Below are positions 8,375-16,554 of a DNA stretch of 43,894 nucleotides, piece by piece. The stretch's first letter is position 1, and each line of letters starts with the position of its first letter. Origin of the DNA: Flavobacteriales bacterium UBA7325 (lineage in GTDB: Bacteria > Bacteroidota > Bacteroidia > Flavobacteriales_D > Crocinitomicaceae); the NCBI GenBank assembly GCA_002471375.1, contig DKPV01000019.1, forward strand, positions 56,140 to 100,033, given 5' to 3'. Made by a program: the position numbers and the translations under genes. The notes under the pieces were generated by a model. That model ran no database searches and was not told the DNA's origin. It saw only the letters and a program-made list of their open reading frames with translations.

Positions 8375-8572
8375 TTAGTTTGTTGTTGTTTGTGCAAATG
8401 CCCTTTTAATAATCAATGGATACAAAGATCCAAATTCGACGATGCACCAATCATGGAACTTTTTAATTTCCTCTGCATCAGTGATCCATTTTCGAGCCTT
8501 CAATAGCTCCTTTTGAAAGAGCTGAGCGTCGAAACTCACACCGCGCAAGATTTTTTTTGTAAGCTCTAACAT
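8375..8572 (-). CDS. small conserved hypothetical protein
   Basis: A 65-residue protein starting MLELTKKILRGVSFD and rich in Lys, Leu and aromatics (FHDWCIVEFG), with no signal peptide or membrane segment. Similar short proteins with the pattern LTKK-x-L-x-x-VSFD are remembered from many Flavobacteriia genomes, function unknown; this is recollection and was not checked. The internal ATG at 8572 was chosen over 8599 because the family begins there. It is followed by a good terminator and stands alone, opposite to its neighbours. Confidence 0.72.
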   Translation of the reverse strand: MLELTKKILRGVSFDAQLFQKELLKARKWITDAEEIKKFHDWCIVEFGSLYPLIIKRAFAQTTTN

Positions 8573-8720
8573 AGTTAATTGTGCTTTGAGTTTTATCAAT
8601 GTAACGATAATAATTGATTGTTCTTGTGTTCGTGAATATTAAAAAATCGAAATGAGCCTTAATCACACAGATATTGATCGCATTGTTAAAGTCTTAAGTT
8701 CCAGCTCTGAGAAACATCCT

Positions 8721-8728
8721 TATTTTTG
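8721..8728 (+). promoter_or_regulatory. TAnnTTTG promoter box 4 nt before the MORN-like gene
   Basis: TATTTTTG ends only 4 nt before ATG 8733. Transcription would begin at or next to the start codon, suggesting a leaderless mRNA. Confidence 0.5.
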
Positions 8729-8732
8729 TAGA

Positions 8733-9656
8733 ATGAAACTTCTCTTCCCTCTATTAAGTTTGATTCTCTTTACATCGTCAATGTCTAATGCACAAGGAAA
8801 TGTAACGGGCTGTGAATGCGATACGTCCTTCAATTCATTCACGGAAGGAACGACACTTAATGATTCAATTAACTGGAGCAAGGTTTCATGCTATTACGCG
8901 CGTATCAGAGGTAGAAAGAGTCTGAAATCGGTAGTTAACTATCGAAATGGAAAACGCCATGGGATGTACGCTACCTATTTTCCGAAGGAGTATTGGGTTC
9001 AAGTTCGACAAAGAGGATATCAGCAAGCTACACCGCGCCGCTATCATCGTCGAAAAGATTTCTATCGACGTGAAGGTAAATCGCTTTTTGGAAAGTCAGA
9101 ATCTGGGATCTACGTTAACGGGAACAAGGATGGAACCTGGTATACTATGGATACAAATCAGCGAATTCTATCAACGATTATTTGGAAGAATGGCACTAAA
9201 AATGAAGTTGGACGAGAGTGTGGTGGACTATATGATCTTCCCAATACGCTCTATCGTTCAGAATTCGATTCTATCAAAAAATTGGTTTCCTTGCTAGAAA
9301 ATGGAACTCATGATTATTTCGTAAATCAGCGAAAGATAATTTCATTTGAAGTGAATGCGCACCAATTAAATGGCACCTTGAAAATCTACAAAAAGGCAAA
9401 AGGGGAGTACGTGTATTCAATACATGAATATTCAGACAATTGTCTAAGTGGTTCGAGTGTTACATTCTCAATCACAGGAGATACAACACGCATCGAATCT
9501 AATTACAGGAGAGGAATCCCCTACACTGTTGTAAGTTATACCCCAAGTTCAAGAGGCACGACTTATTATCGAGACCCTAGAAACTCATACGAGTTAAATT
9601 CTGAATATAGAAATGGCCTAATCGTCGAACGCAGAGAAAAAGTGAACTTGAAGTAG
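8733..9656 (+). CDS. secreted protein with MORN-like repeats
   Basis: A 307-residue protein with a signal peptide (1-21, ending SNAQ). It carries short repeats of the form NGKRHGMYATYF, VNGNKDGTWYTMD and YRNG, which resemble the MORN or YwqK-type repeats common in Bacteroidota. These fold as beta-sheet ribbons; their partners are generally unknown. Mature residues near CECDTSF are cysteine-rich. ATG 8733 was chosen because the signal peptide begins there and a TATTTTTG box stands just before it; a start at 8652 would put 27 extra residues in front. It converges with the Omp28-like gene, 7 bp apart, with no terminator between them. No function is assigned. Confidence 0.72.
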   Translation: MKLLFPLLSLILFTSSMSNAQGNVTGCECDTSFNSFTEGTTLNDSINWSKVSCYYARIRGRKSLKSVVNYRNGKRHGMYATYFPKEYWVQVRQRGYQQATPRRYHRRKDFYRREGKSLFGKSESGIYVNGNKDGTWYTMDTNQRILSTIIWKNGTKNEVGRECGGLYDLPNTLYRSEFDSIKKLVSLLENGTHDYFVNQRKIISFEVNAHQLNGTLKIYKKAKGEYVYSIHEYSDNCLSGSSVTFSITGDTTRIESNYRRGIPYTVVSYTPSSRGTTYYRDPRNSYELNSEYRNGLIVERREKVNLK

Positions 9657-9663
9657 GTAGCTA

Positions 9664-10611
9664 TTAGTTAACCGCCTTTTCAATTACATGATAAACTTCC
9701 TCTGTTACAGCATCACGAACATAAATCAACAAGTGCGTATTATTTGCTGAGTATTCACTTGGAAGCGCATAACTATAGTTGAAATAGTACTTGCCATTCA
9801 CATCTAAGTGATCAGCGTCGAGTTCACGTCCAAATGCACGCCCATCAATCGTCCCTCTCATAACATGCTTATGGACATAATCCAATGAGTCATTCGTTGG
9901 AGCTGGGAAAAGCTGAGGCATTTGTATCGTATCCTGCATGAGATATACTACAACTCTAAGCTCATTTGTCAATCCAGCATCTAACACATCTAATTCCGCA
10001 TGCAAGAAAACTCCACGCGTTGAAGCATAATAGTTCACTTCAGCCTGAATATTAACTTTAAGATCATTTGCTGTTAGCAAGGTGTTTACTCCTCCTGTCC
10101 ATCCACTAGGGTGAGTGACAGGTGATCCATTACCGTGGTCCGCTCTGCTTACTGCTCCATATGGATTTCCAGCAAATGGGGAGCTTGCCCAATCATTACC
10201 GAAATACACTCCGATTGCAGATCCTTCAGTTGTTGTAAAATCATGCGAATATGTCCCGGAGGCCGGTGCCTGTAATGGACCTGATCCATCTGGACCAGCA
10301 TGTATTCCTGCAACAATAACTCTTCCTGCATTTGCATCGGCTAAACTACTCGCTAAATCAGCTGCAGCTGGGCAAAACACACATTTATGACCCGTAAAAT
10401 CTTCGATCAAGACGTTTCTATCTGAATTCGTATTAGCCGTAAAAGTTGGCCATGCATTCGCGACGTCTACATAATGTGTACTATCACCATCTGGGTACAA
10501 TGACCAATCGAGTTCACTTGAACTAACCCCTTCAGGATAGATGTTCTCAACTTTATCACAAGAAGTCAATCCTGTAGCTGCTACTAACCCAATAAATAAT
10601 AACTTTTTCAT
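9664..10611 (-). CDS. Omp28-like lipoprotein with thioredoxin-type CxxC
   Basis: A 315-residue lipoprotein: MKKLLFIGLVAATGLTSC puts the lipidated cysteine at C18. The central region begins with VLIEDFTGHKCVFCPAAAD, holding a CxxC pair (C77, C80) and the surrounding pattern typical of Omp28-related proteins, which have a thioredoxin-like fold. The C-terminal part is a beta-rich domain. It is the last gene of a three-gene operon after tlpA and a DUF6029 barrel, with 10 bp separating it from the latter. This suggests a thiol-redox or cargo-maturation role in the envelope (inference). No terminator was seen beyond its stop. Confidence 0.82.
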   Translation of the reverse strand: MKKLLFIGLVAATGLTSCDKVENIYPEGVSSSELDWSLYPDGDSTHYVDVANAWPTFTANTNSDRNVLIEDFTGHKCVFCPAAADLASSLADANAGRVIVAGIHAGPDGSGPLQAPASGTYSHDFTTTEGSAIGVYFGNDWASSPFAGNPYGAVSRADHGNGSPVTHPSGWTGGVNTLLTANDLKVNIQAEVNYYASTRGVFLHAELDVLDAGLTNELRVVVYLMQDTIQMPQLFPAPTNDSLDYVHKHVMRGTIDGRAFGRELDADHLDVNGKYYFNYSYALPSEYSANNTHLLIYVRDAVTEEVYHVIEKAVN

Positions 10612-10621
10612 AATCGTAATA

Positions 10622-12298
10622 TTAGAAGCTTTGAGTGAACGATAACGTTAACCCATTAGAAGCTGGGACAAATCTACATACACCACCTACACAGAACAAT
10701 CCTGCTCTCTGGCGGCCATATCCTAAGGCAATTCTAGTTGACTCTTTCGAGTAACCAAATGATCCATAGAGATAATGAACTTTCAAATCATCCACAGGGT
10801 TTCCATAGTTATACTGATCTAGAACACTGAAGAACCAGTGTGGTGAAACGTTGTACTCCACTAGGACAGTCGCCCAGTTTCCTTGATCATTAATATTTCC
10901 ATAACTATCCTTATTGAGGAATAGTCCCTGAAGCTCCACTCTCAATGAATGCTTTCTGTTTATTTTTATTCCAGCTTCAGCGACACCAATATGCGAAACG
11001 ATTAAGCCCTTCGCATCATCAGTTACTTTAGCAACGTCATTATTTAGGGAAATATTGAAATAACTCAATCGAAGATTAAACTTCTTGCTGAATTTTCTGT
11101 AGATATTTACATTGATATCTCTCCAGAGCAAACTGTCGCTCATACTGAAAGGGTTGGTTACATAAGTAACTCCCGTTGAATCTAATGGATTGATTCCATC
11201 AGTATTTCTATTCGGCAGATATGCAGTTGAGAAGTTTGCATTAATAGATGTGCCGTATTTTCCTCCAAGTTTAGAACCTCTTTTAATCGTGTAAAGAACC
11301 TCGGCTTGATATGCAATCTCACCGACTGGCTGCGTAGCATATGGATATAATGACGCAACTAAGTTATACGTATGCGTTTTTGTCATTGCAGGTAAGTAGT
11401 TAATGAAAACATCCTGCAAGTCTTTCGTTCTATCGGAACGGAAACTCATATTATCCACAGATTTAGCAGAGAGTATAATTCCCAATCCCTTTTGAGAATA
11501 TCCAAAATTCATCAATGCCGCATGACCATAGTTATAGATGTACTCATTATCCGTAGATGGATCCTGCTCCTTAATGATGTATTCACCATCCATCGAAAAT
11601 CTTTTGTATCGTAGTCCTATTCTACCACCATATGTACCTACATTTTCAGGAAGAATTAAATCATCACGATCATCTTCTTGAAACTTACTTACAAATGACC
11701 CTCCGACATTTACCTTTAAGCTATTGCGCGAAAGGCTTTTGATTGCACTATTTAGATTCAAGTCACCATCAAATCCACGAACAATTCCATCCGCATGAAC
11801 AATTCGACCGCCTTGAAAAGACAATCGTTGGTAGCCATAAACACCCTTTATGGTAACACCGTCAATTGGGCGTAAGATGATTCTACCACCATCCATCATG
11901 TTATCATAACCAAGCGCCCTATCCTCATATGCACGAAAGATCATTCCTGAACCAAATTGCTCATAAAAAGACCCAAGAGTTACATCTACGAAATCATCAG
12001 AATAACCAATATACCTCATTCCGATCCCAGTTCCATCAAATCGATTAGGGTACCCTTGAATTCTTGGAAGGTATGATTCGAAACGCATCCCAGCTTTAAA
12101 CTTCCCGTTCGTATAGAACACATTCATATACGTATTGAGAAGTCCCTTCGAATCGGGCTGAAGTGCATCGATCAATGTATCTGCATTCAGATATTGAAAT
12201 GTACTTTCGATATTTCCTGTGAACGATCCTCCATCGTTTTGACTATATCCTGCCAGGGACATAGCCGCTGCAGCCAAGCAGAGGGCGATTTTTTTCAT
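10622..12298 (-). CDS. DUF6029 family outer-membrane barrel protein
   Basis: A 558-residue exported protein with a signal peptide (about 1-19, ending GYSQ). The rest is made of alternating beta-strand-like segments, ending in aromatic F (LSFTQSF), as expected for an outer membrane beta barrel. The N-terminal NDGGSFTGNIESTFQYL followed by GMRYIGYSDD is how I recall the DUF6029 family of Bacteroidota; its function is unknown. It lies between a TlpA-like thioredoxin (33 bp upstream) and an Omp28-like lipoprotein (10 bp downstream) on the same strand, which suggests the three act together. Confidence 0.8.
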   Translation of the reverse strand: MKKIALCLAAAAMSLAGYSQNDGGSFTGNIESTFQYLNADTLIDALQPDSKGLLNTYMNVFYTNGKFKAGMRFESYLPRIQGYPNRFDGTGIGMRYIGYSDDFVDVTLGSFYEQFGSGMIFRAYEDRALGYDNMMDGGRIILRPIDGVTIKGVYGYQRLSFQGGRIVHADGIVRGFDGDLNLNSAIKSLSRNSLKVNVGGSFVSKFQEDDRDDLILPENVGTYGGRIGLRYKRFSMDGEYIIKEQDPSTDNEYIYNYGHAALMNFGYSQKGLGIILSAKSVDNMSFRSDRTKDLQDVFINYLPAMTKTHTYNLVASLYPYATQPVGEIAYQAEVLYTIKRGSKLGGKYGTSINANFSTAYLPNRNTDGINPLDSTGVTYVTNPFSMSDSLLWRDINVNIYRKFSKKFNLRLSYFNISLNNDVAKVTDDAKGLIVSHIGVAEAGIKINRKHSLRVELQGLFLNKDSYGNINDQGNWATVLVEYNVSPHWFFSVLDQYNYGNPVDDLKVHYLYGSFGYSKESTRIALGYGRQRAGLFCVGGVCRFVPASNGLTLSFTQSF

Positions 12299-12331
12299 GT
12301 ATTCGTGTTAAGGTTATGCCTTAAATTATAC

Positions 12332-12853
12332 CTATTCTATTCCGAGCATCTCTTTGAGCTCATCTTCTAATTCATATTCATCTCCAGGAGAGTATGTCGT
12401 ATGTGTTGCTACAATATTTCCATCAGTATCAATTAGGAATGTATGAGGCACATTATTAACCCCCATTGCGCGTTTAAAATCTCCGTTCGGGTCCATTAAT
12501 ACTACGTATTCCCAATTCTTTCCATTCACATACATCGGCACAGAGTTTTTAGTCTTCTCGTCATCAATTGAAACTGCTACGAGATTAACACCATAATCAG
12601 CTTGCCAGTCAGTATAAAGTTCATGTATTGTGTTCAGTTCACGCTTACAAGGGGAGCACCATGTAGCCCAAAAGCTAATAATGATTGGCCCATCAAATCC
12701 AAGATCAGCTGTATTTACTTCATTGCCATCCATATCTTCTAAGATAACGCTGGCTACTTTCTTTTGTCGACCATCGTCTGTTCCCTGATCATCTTGAGCG
12801 AATGATCCTAATGCAAGTGAAAAGCTTAAAAAAAGCAATGTAATATTTTTCAT
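12332..12853 (-). CDS. TlpA-like periplasmic thioredoxin
   Basis: A 173-residue thioredoxin-fold protein with a signal peptide (1-19, ending GSFAQ) and the active-site motif WCSPC at 65-69 (cysteines C66 and C69). The cis-proline loop is in NNVPHTF. TlpA/ResA-type proteins reduce disulfides outside the cytoplasm, for example in cytochrome c maturation. It is the first gene of the operon with the DUF6029 barrel and the Omp28-like lipoprotein. A TATCTTTG box on the minus strand at 12909-12916 gives a leader of about 55 nt. Confidence 0.92.
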   Translation of the reverse strand: MKNITLLFLSFSLALGSFAQDDQGTDDGRQKKVASVILEDMDGNEVNTADLGFDGPIIISFWATWCSPCKRELNTIHELYTDWQADYGVNLVAVSIDDEKTKNSVPMYVNGKNWEYVVLMDPNGDFKRAMGVNNVPHTFLIDTDGNIVATHTTYSPGDEYELEDELKEMLGIE

Positions 12854-12908
12854 AATTCTAATTTGTTAATTGAGTTCAGCAGCGAATATTCAAAAACCTT
12901 GCCGAGTT

Positions 12909-12916
12909 CAAAGATA
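12909..12916 (-). promoter_or_regulatory. TAnnTTTG promoter box for the tlpA operon
   Basis: The minus strand reads TATCTTTG, upstream of the first gene of the tlpA-DUF6029-Omp28 operon. Confidence 0.5.
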
Positions 12917-13329
12917 CATCTAATTTCAGTTAGTTGATCCAAGAACATAGTTTACATTCTTGGATTCCTGTTTTGATGTAAATAACACCATCTGTACTAA
13001 TTTATAGGCCCCACATCCTCTATTGTTTTACTTTCAAATTGAATAACTCGGTTTTTTGTTCTACTAACATATTAAATAAATCAGCCCATTTACGCCGTAT
13101 TTAGTTTTTGTGAAACTCATCACGAGATATGGAGAAAAAACAACGATAATTCTAGCTCAGACTCGTTTCCATTGGAAAAAATTAACCCAAATCTGGGTGA
13201 TATCTGGAGCGAACCTTGTTTTCCTATTACAAAAATCAACTGCTAAACACTATCTTAATCATTCATTATCAAAGGTTTATCATTTTACTATGTTTGGTTT
13301 CTATTGTTTGGTGTGAATCTTGCAGAATG
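12917..13329. other. intergenic region, no gene recognised
   Basis: About 410 A+T-rich bases between divergent transcription units. A 68-codon open frame from GTG 13110 was examined: it has no recognisable family, unusual composition and no promoter at consensus spacing, so it is not called. No RNA family or strong repeat was seen. Confidence 0.5.
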
Positions 13330-13360
13330 TTGATTCGTATGGGTGTTTATCCTATATTTG
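13330..13360 (+). promoter_or_regulatory. promoter (TTG-N20-TATATTTG)
   Basis: TATATTTG at 13353-13360 with TTG at 13330-13332, 20 nt upstream, is the best full match in the window to the Bacteroidota housekeeping promoter. It ends 21 nt before ATG 13382. Confidence 0.62.
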
Positions 13361-13381
13361 TTAATAGTAACACAAAAAAAT

Positions 13382-14116
13382 ATGAAAAGAACATTACTCT
13401 CTTTACTTTCAATTGCCACTATTTCAGCATTGTCTTTCGGACAATCGGTGATAATGGAAATAGGTACCTCTGGTGATATCTCAGGTACACAAGTTGACTA
13501 TGTCTCCGGTGGCGGAGAAGTTGTCGTTGATTTACACGTCGAGAATATATCAGGTAATTCAATGGACCTTGATATCAAACGTTTAAGAATTAGCCCACAA
13601 GCTAGCTGGACGGATTACGTTTGCTGGGGGCACGAAACTGATCCATTTGGCGGATCTTGCTACCCGTCAGAATCTGCAAACCCTTGGACAACTCCAAACG
13701 CGAACGCAGTTACTGTTGGAGATGGAGAAGCTGGAACTCTAGCTATACACATTAATCCACTTGATCCAGATTATGGATGTGTGGTTTACCGTTATTATGT
13801 GATGGAAGGATCGACCGCACTAGACTCACTAGATATTAGTGTTTGTAAAAATGTAGCCTTAGAAGACATCAAGCCGGCTCTTACTGTCTCTGTAGCCCCA
13901 AACCCTGCCAACTCTTACATTAAAGTTAAGGCAAGTGGTGTTGACGCTGCTTCTATAAAAATGGTTGATGTTTTAGGAAACATTGTTTTGAAAGAAACAA
14001 TGATTGGAACAAGTAAAACTATCGATGTTAGAGAATTCAGAAATGGAATATACTTCATCGCTGTCGAGGCAGAAGGAGCCAAAACAATTAATAGAAAAGT
14101 TATCGTGCGACACTAA
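13382..14116 (+). CDS. small T9SS-secreted protein of unknown function
   Basis: A 244-residue protein with a signal peptide (about 1-21, ending LSFGQ), a beta-rich middle domain and a C-terminal T9SS type A sorting domain beginning near VSVAPNPANSYIKVKA and ending in RKVIVRH. The middle includes VDLHVENISGNSMDLDIKR and a cysteine- and tryptophan-bearing stretch (YVCWGHETDPFGGSCY), reminiscent of an immunoglobulin-like fold; the disulfide is a guess. The sorting domain implies export through the type IX system. ATG 13382 gives the signal peptide; the longer frame from 13343 would begin inside the promoter. A terminator follows. Confidence 0.8.
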   Translation: MKRTLLSLLSIATISALSFGQSVIMEIGTSGDISGTQVDYVSGGGEVVVDLHVENISGNSMDLDIKRLRISPQASWTDYVCWGHETDPFGGSCYPSESANPWTTPNANAVTVGDGEAGTLAIHINPLDPDYGCVVYRYYVMEGSTALDSLDISVCKNVALEDIKPALTVSVAPNPANSYIKVKASGVDAASIKMVDVLGNIVLKETMIGTSKTIDVREFRNGIYFIAVEAEGAKTINRKVIVRH

Positions 14117-14136
14117 CGCATCGACTCCAACATTTG

Positions 14137-14172
14137 AAGAGCATCTCGTTAATTCGATGATGCTCTTTTTTT
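14137..14172 (+). terminator. terminator after the small T9SS protein
   Basis: A 9-bp perfect stem AAGAGCATC (14137-14145) / GATGCTCTT (14159-14167) is followed by a T tract. Confidence 0.85.
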
Positions 14173-14187
14173 GTTCCCTGCATTTCG

Positions 14188-14195
14188 TATCTTTG
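14188..14195 (+). promoter_or_regulatory. TAnnTTTG promoter box 5 nt before the CysQ-like gene
   Basis: TATCTTTG ends 5 nt before ATG 14201. Transcription would start about at the A of the ATG, suggesting a leaderless mRNA for this gene and the operon behind it. Confidence 0.55.
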
Positions 14196-14200
14196 GAATA

Positions 14201-15001
14201 ATGAATAATCCCTCACTTCCAAACATATACACTGAAGCTATCCTCGCTGCGATCGAAGCATCAAGTGTTATTGTCGAAGTTTACAAGGAAGAGGTTGAAG
14301 AGATTATTAAGCAGGATGGTTCTCCTGTTACAAAAGCAGATCTCGCCGCATCTAAAATTATCTCAAGCCGATTGGAAGCTACAGGAATTCCGATACTCGG
14401 AGAGGAATTAGAAAAAGATAGTTTCGCCATTCGAAAACAATGGTCCGAAAACTGGTGTGTTGATCCGCTGGATGGAACTCGGATGTTCTTAATGAAGAAT
14501 GGGGAATTCGGTGTATGTATTGCTCATGTTGTTGATCATACTAGTGTCTTCGGAATAATTGCCGATCCACTAAATAGAAAACTCCTCATTGGAGGGCCAG
14601 ACTACGGGGCGTATTGCCTGAGTTTTGACCAATACCTAGACTCAAATTCATGGCAGGTATTGAAACCTCTAAGTGAAGCAAACAACCCATTACAAATAAT
14701 ATGTTCTCGGGGTTACAGAGTCGATAAACACATAGACGCAATTTGTGACCACATCCCACACGGTCGTTGCGAATACATCGGAAAAGGAAGTGCACTGAAG
14801 TTTTTTGATTTGGCTTTCGGTTTAGCAGACGTATATCCTAGGTTTGCTCCAACTATGGAATGGGACATCGCAGCCGGCCAGGCGATTCTTGAAGCCCTGG
14901 GGGGAAGTGTAATCGATGTTGTCACTATGCAGCCATTAACTTACAACAAAGAAAGTCTATACAATCCTCACTTTATTGCTAAAATCAGTCCTTTAAATTG
15001 A
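14201..15001 (+). CDS. cysQ: CysQ-like 3'(2'),5'-bisphosphate nucleotidase (inositol-monophosphatase fold)
   Basis: A 266-residue member of the lithium-sensitive, metal-dependent phosphatase superfamily. The metal-binding residues are visible: EE at 68-69 in ILGEELE, the DPLDGT motif at 88-93, and WD at 221-222 in MEWDIAAG. CysQ-type enzymes remove the 3' phosphate from PAP formed during sulfate assimilation and sulfonation. An inositol or sugar-phosphate substrate is also possible, because the usual K-E-F after DPLDGT is replaced by R-M-F. ATG 14201 must be the start, since the next in-frame Met lies beyond the catalytic motif. Its stop TGA overlaps the ATG of the next gene by one base, so it is co-transcribed with two outer membrane barrels, an unusual pairing. 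Confidence 0.83.
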   Translation: MNNPSLPNIYTEAILAAIEASSVIVEVYKEEVEEIIKQDGSPVTKADLAASKIISSRLEATGIPILGEELEKDSFAIRKQWSENWCVDPLDGTRMFLMKNGEFGVCIAHVVDHTSVFGIIADPLNRKLLIGGPDYGAYCLSFDQYLDSNSWQVLKPLSEANNPLQIICSRGYRVDKHIDAICDHIPHGRCEYIGKGSALKFFDLAFGLADVYPRFAPTMEWDIAAGQAILEALGGSVIDVVTMQPLTYNKESLYNPHFIAKISPLN

Positions 15002-16554
15002 TGGTTCGCATAGGAGTTCTAATAACATTTATTGTACTGACATGTCAGTCATTTGCGCAACAAAACTGGTTGCCAATAGGATCTTTCTACAAAGATCAAT
15101 TACTCTCCAATAAACTAAATAAACCCTATAATGAGGGGTCCTTTTTCCCAGCAAGCGAAGCTGTTGCCGATCTAATTCCGGCTATTATCGATTCGACACC
15201 TCGATACTATACGCTCACTCATATACTCTATCAGAAGCATCTTTTTGAAATTAATGGTAAGGACGCCTATATAACCATCAGTCCAACAGCGAACATTTCT
15301 CTTGGAAAAGATTTTGGTGATACAAATGAGAGAAACCTTCTTCATAACACTCGTGGCGTACACGTGGAAGGGGATTTATTTAAAAAATTCTCGTTTTCTA
15401 CATCTTTTTATGAAAATCAAGCGAGATTCAGCCCATACGAAACGAACTATTATGCATCGGTTGGTGAACACTATCCTACATCAGATTCCACATACAACAT
15501 TCAAAATGCTGTTATTCCAGGTGCGGGGAGAACAAAAGACTTCAAAAATGACGGGTTCGATTATGCCTATGCCGTAGGCTATTTTGTGTACGCACCGATA
15601 AAATCGCTACGTATATCAGGAGGGAACAATACGCAGTTCGTCGGTGATGGACATAGATCCTTACTTCTTTCAGACAACTCATACAGTGCTCCATATGCCC
15701 GTATTGACTGGTCCATGTCACCCAAATTGAACTTTACCTATTACCGTTCGCGGCAAATAAACCTATTGAGGAGGTCCGCAACTAGCTCTGCAGAAGCGTA
15801 TTATGAGACCAAGGGATACTCAGTAAACTACTTAACCTTCAAGCCGAATGAAAAATCCAGCGTAAGCCTGTTCGAGGGATCAGTTTGGAATCGAGGTGAT
15901 GACTCGATAAGTAGGTTTTCTCATCCACTTTACTATAATCCAGTTCCATTAGCGTCTGGGCTCATTCTAAAGGATAAAGATGAAGTCACCACATTATTAG
16001 GGCTAAACGTAAACTACCAACTTGCAGACAAACATAGGGTCTATGGTCAGTTCATCATTAATGATTTCGATGGATCTAAGATGGGGTATCAAGTAGGATA
16101 TCGTGGATACAATTATTTTGGTTTAAACGATCTGATGCTCCAAATTGAACACAATAGCGTTCCAAGTGGCGTTTATGAATCCTCGAACCGAAGAAGAAAT
16201 TATGCGCACTATAACTTACCACTCGCTCATTCGAAAGGCAACGGATTCAACGAGTTCATTCTACGAGCAAACTACGAAGTTCAAAAATTTTATGTAGACC
16301 TGAGTAGCATTCTTTACTTGACAAAAGGGTATAGCTCGACAGGTCATTTAGTTGTAAATAACGATGTTGAACTGAGCGATGAAACCATCTTTTACCAAAG
16401 AGTAGAGTTAGGTTATCGATTTAATCGCAAAATGAATTTGAAAACCTTCTTGGCATGGAGGTTAAGATCTACCACCGCAAGCAACGCGCAAACAGCAAAT
16501 GTTATTGAATTCGGATTTAGAACCGCTATCACCAATCATTACAACGATTTCTAA
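15001..16554 (+). CDS. RemB/Wzi-like outer membrane beta-barrel protein
   Basis: A 517-residue exported protein with a signal peptide (about 1-20, ending QSFAQ) and a body of beta-strand-like segments. The motif GDGHRSLLLSDNSYSAPYAR strongly resembles the G-N-G-x-RSL-x-LSD motif I associate with gliding-motility protein RemB and capsule-assembly Wzi-like proteins of Bacteroidota. The C-terminal strand ends NHYNDF. It overlaps the gene before (TGATG) and the gene after (TAATG), so all three are translated from one mRNA. The next gene is a diverged paralogue with the same motif. Whether it serves gliding, polysaccharide export or something else is not shown here. Confidence 0.7.
   Translation: MVRIGVLITFIVLTCQSFAQQNWLPIGSFYKDQLLSNKLNKPYNEGSFFPASEAVADLIPAIIDSTPRYYTLTHILYQKHLFEINGKDAYITISPTANISLGKDFGDTNERNLLHNTRGVHVEGDLFKKFSFSTSFYENQARFSPYETNYYASVGEHYPTSDSTYNIQNAVIPGAGRTKDFKNDGFDYAYAVGYFVYAPIKSLRISGGNNTQFVGDGHRSLLLSDNSYSAPYARIDWSMSPKLNFTYYRSRQINLLRRSATSSAEAYYETKGYSVNYLTFKPNEKSSVSLFEGSVWNRGDDSISRFSHPLYYNPVPLASGLILKDKDEVTTLLGLNVNYQLADKHRVYGQFIINDFDGSKMGYQVGYRGYNYFGLNDLMLQIEHNSVPSGVYESSNRRRNYAHYNLPLAHSKGNGFNEFILRANYEVQKFYVDLSSILYLTKGYSSTGHLVVNNDVELSDETIFYQRVELGYRFNRKMNLKTFLAWRLRSTTASNAQTANVIEFGFRTAITNHYNDF

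Noticed and set aside
13110..13316. 68-codon frame from GTG in the 12.9-13.3 kb gap
   Set aside because: No family, no promoter at consensus spacing and overlap with another unconvincing frame.
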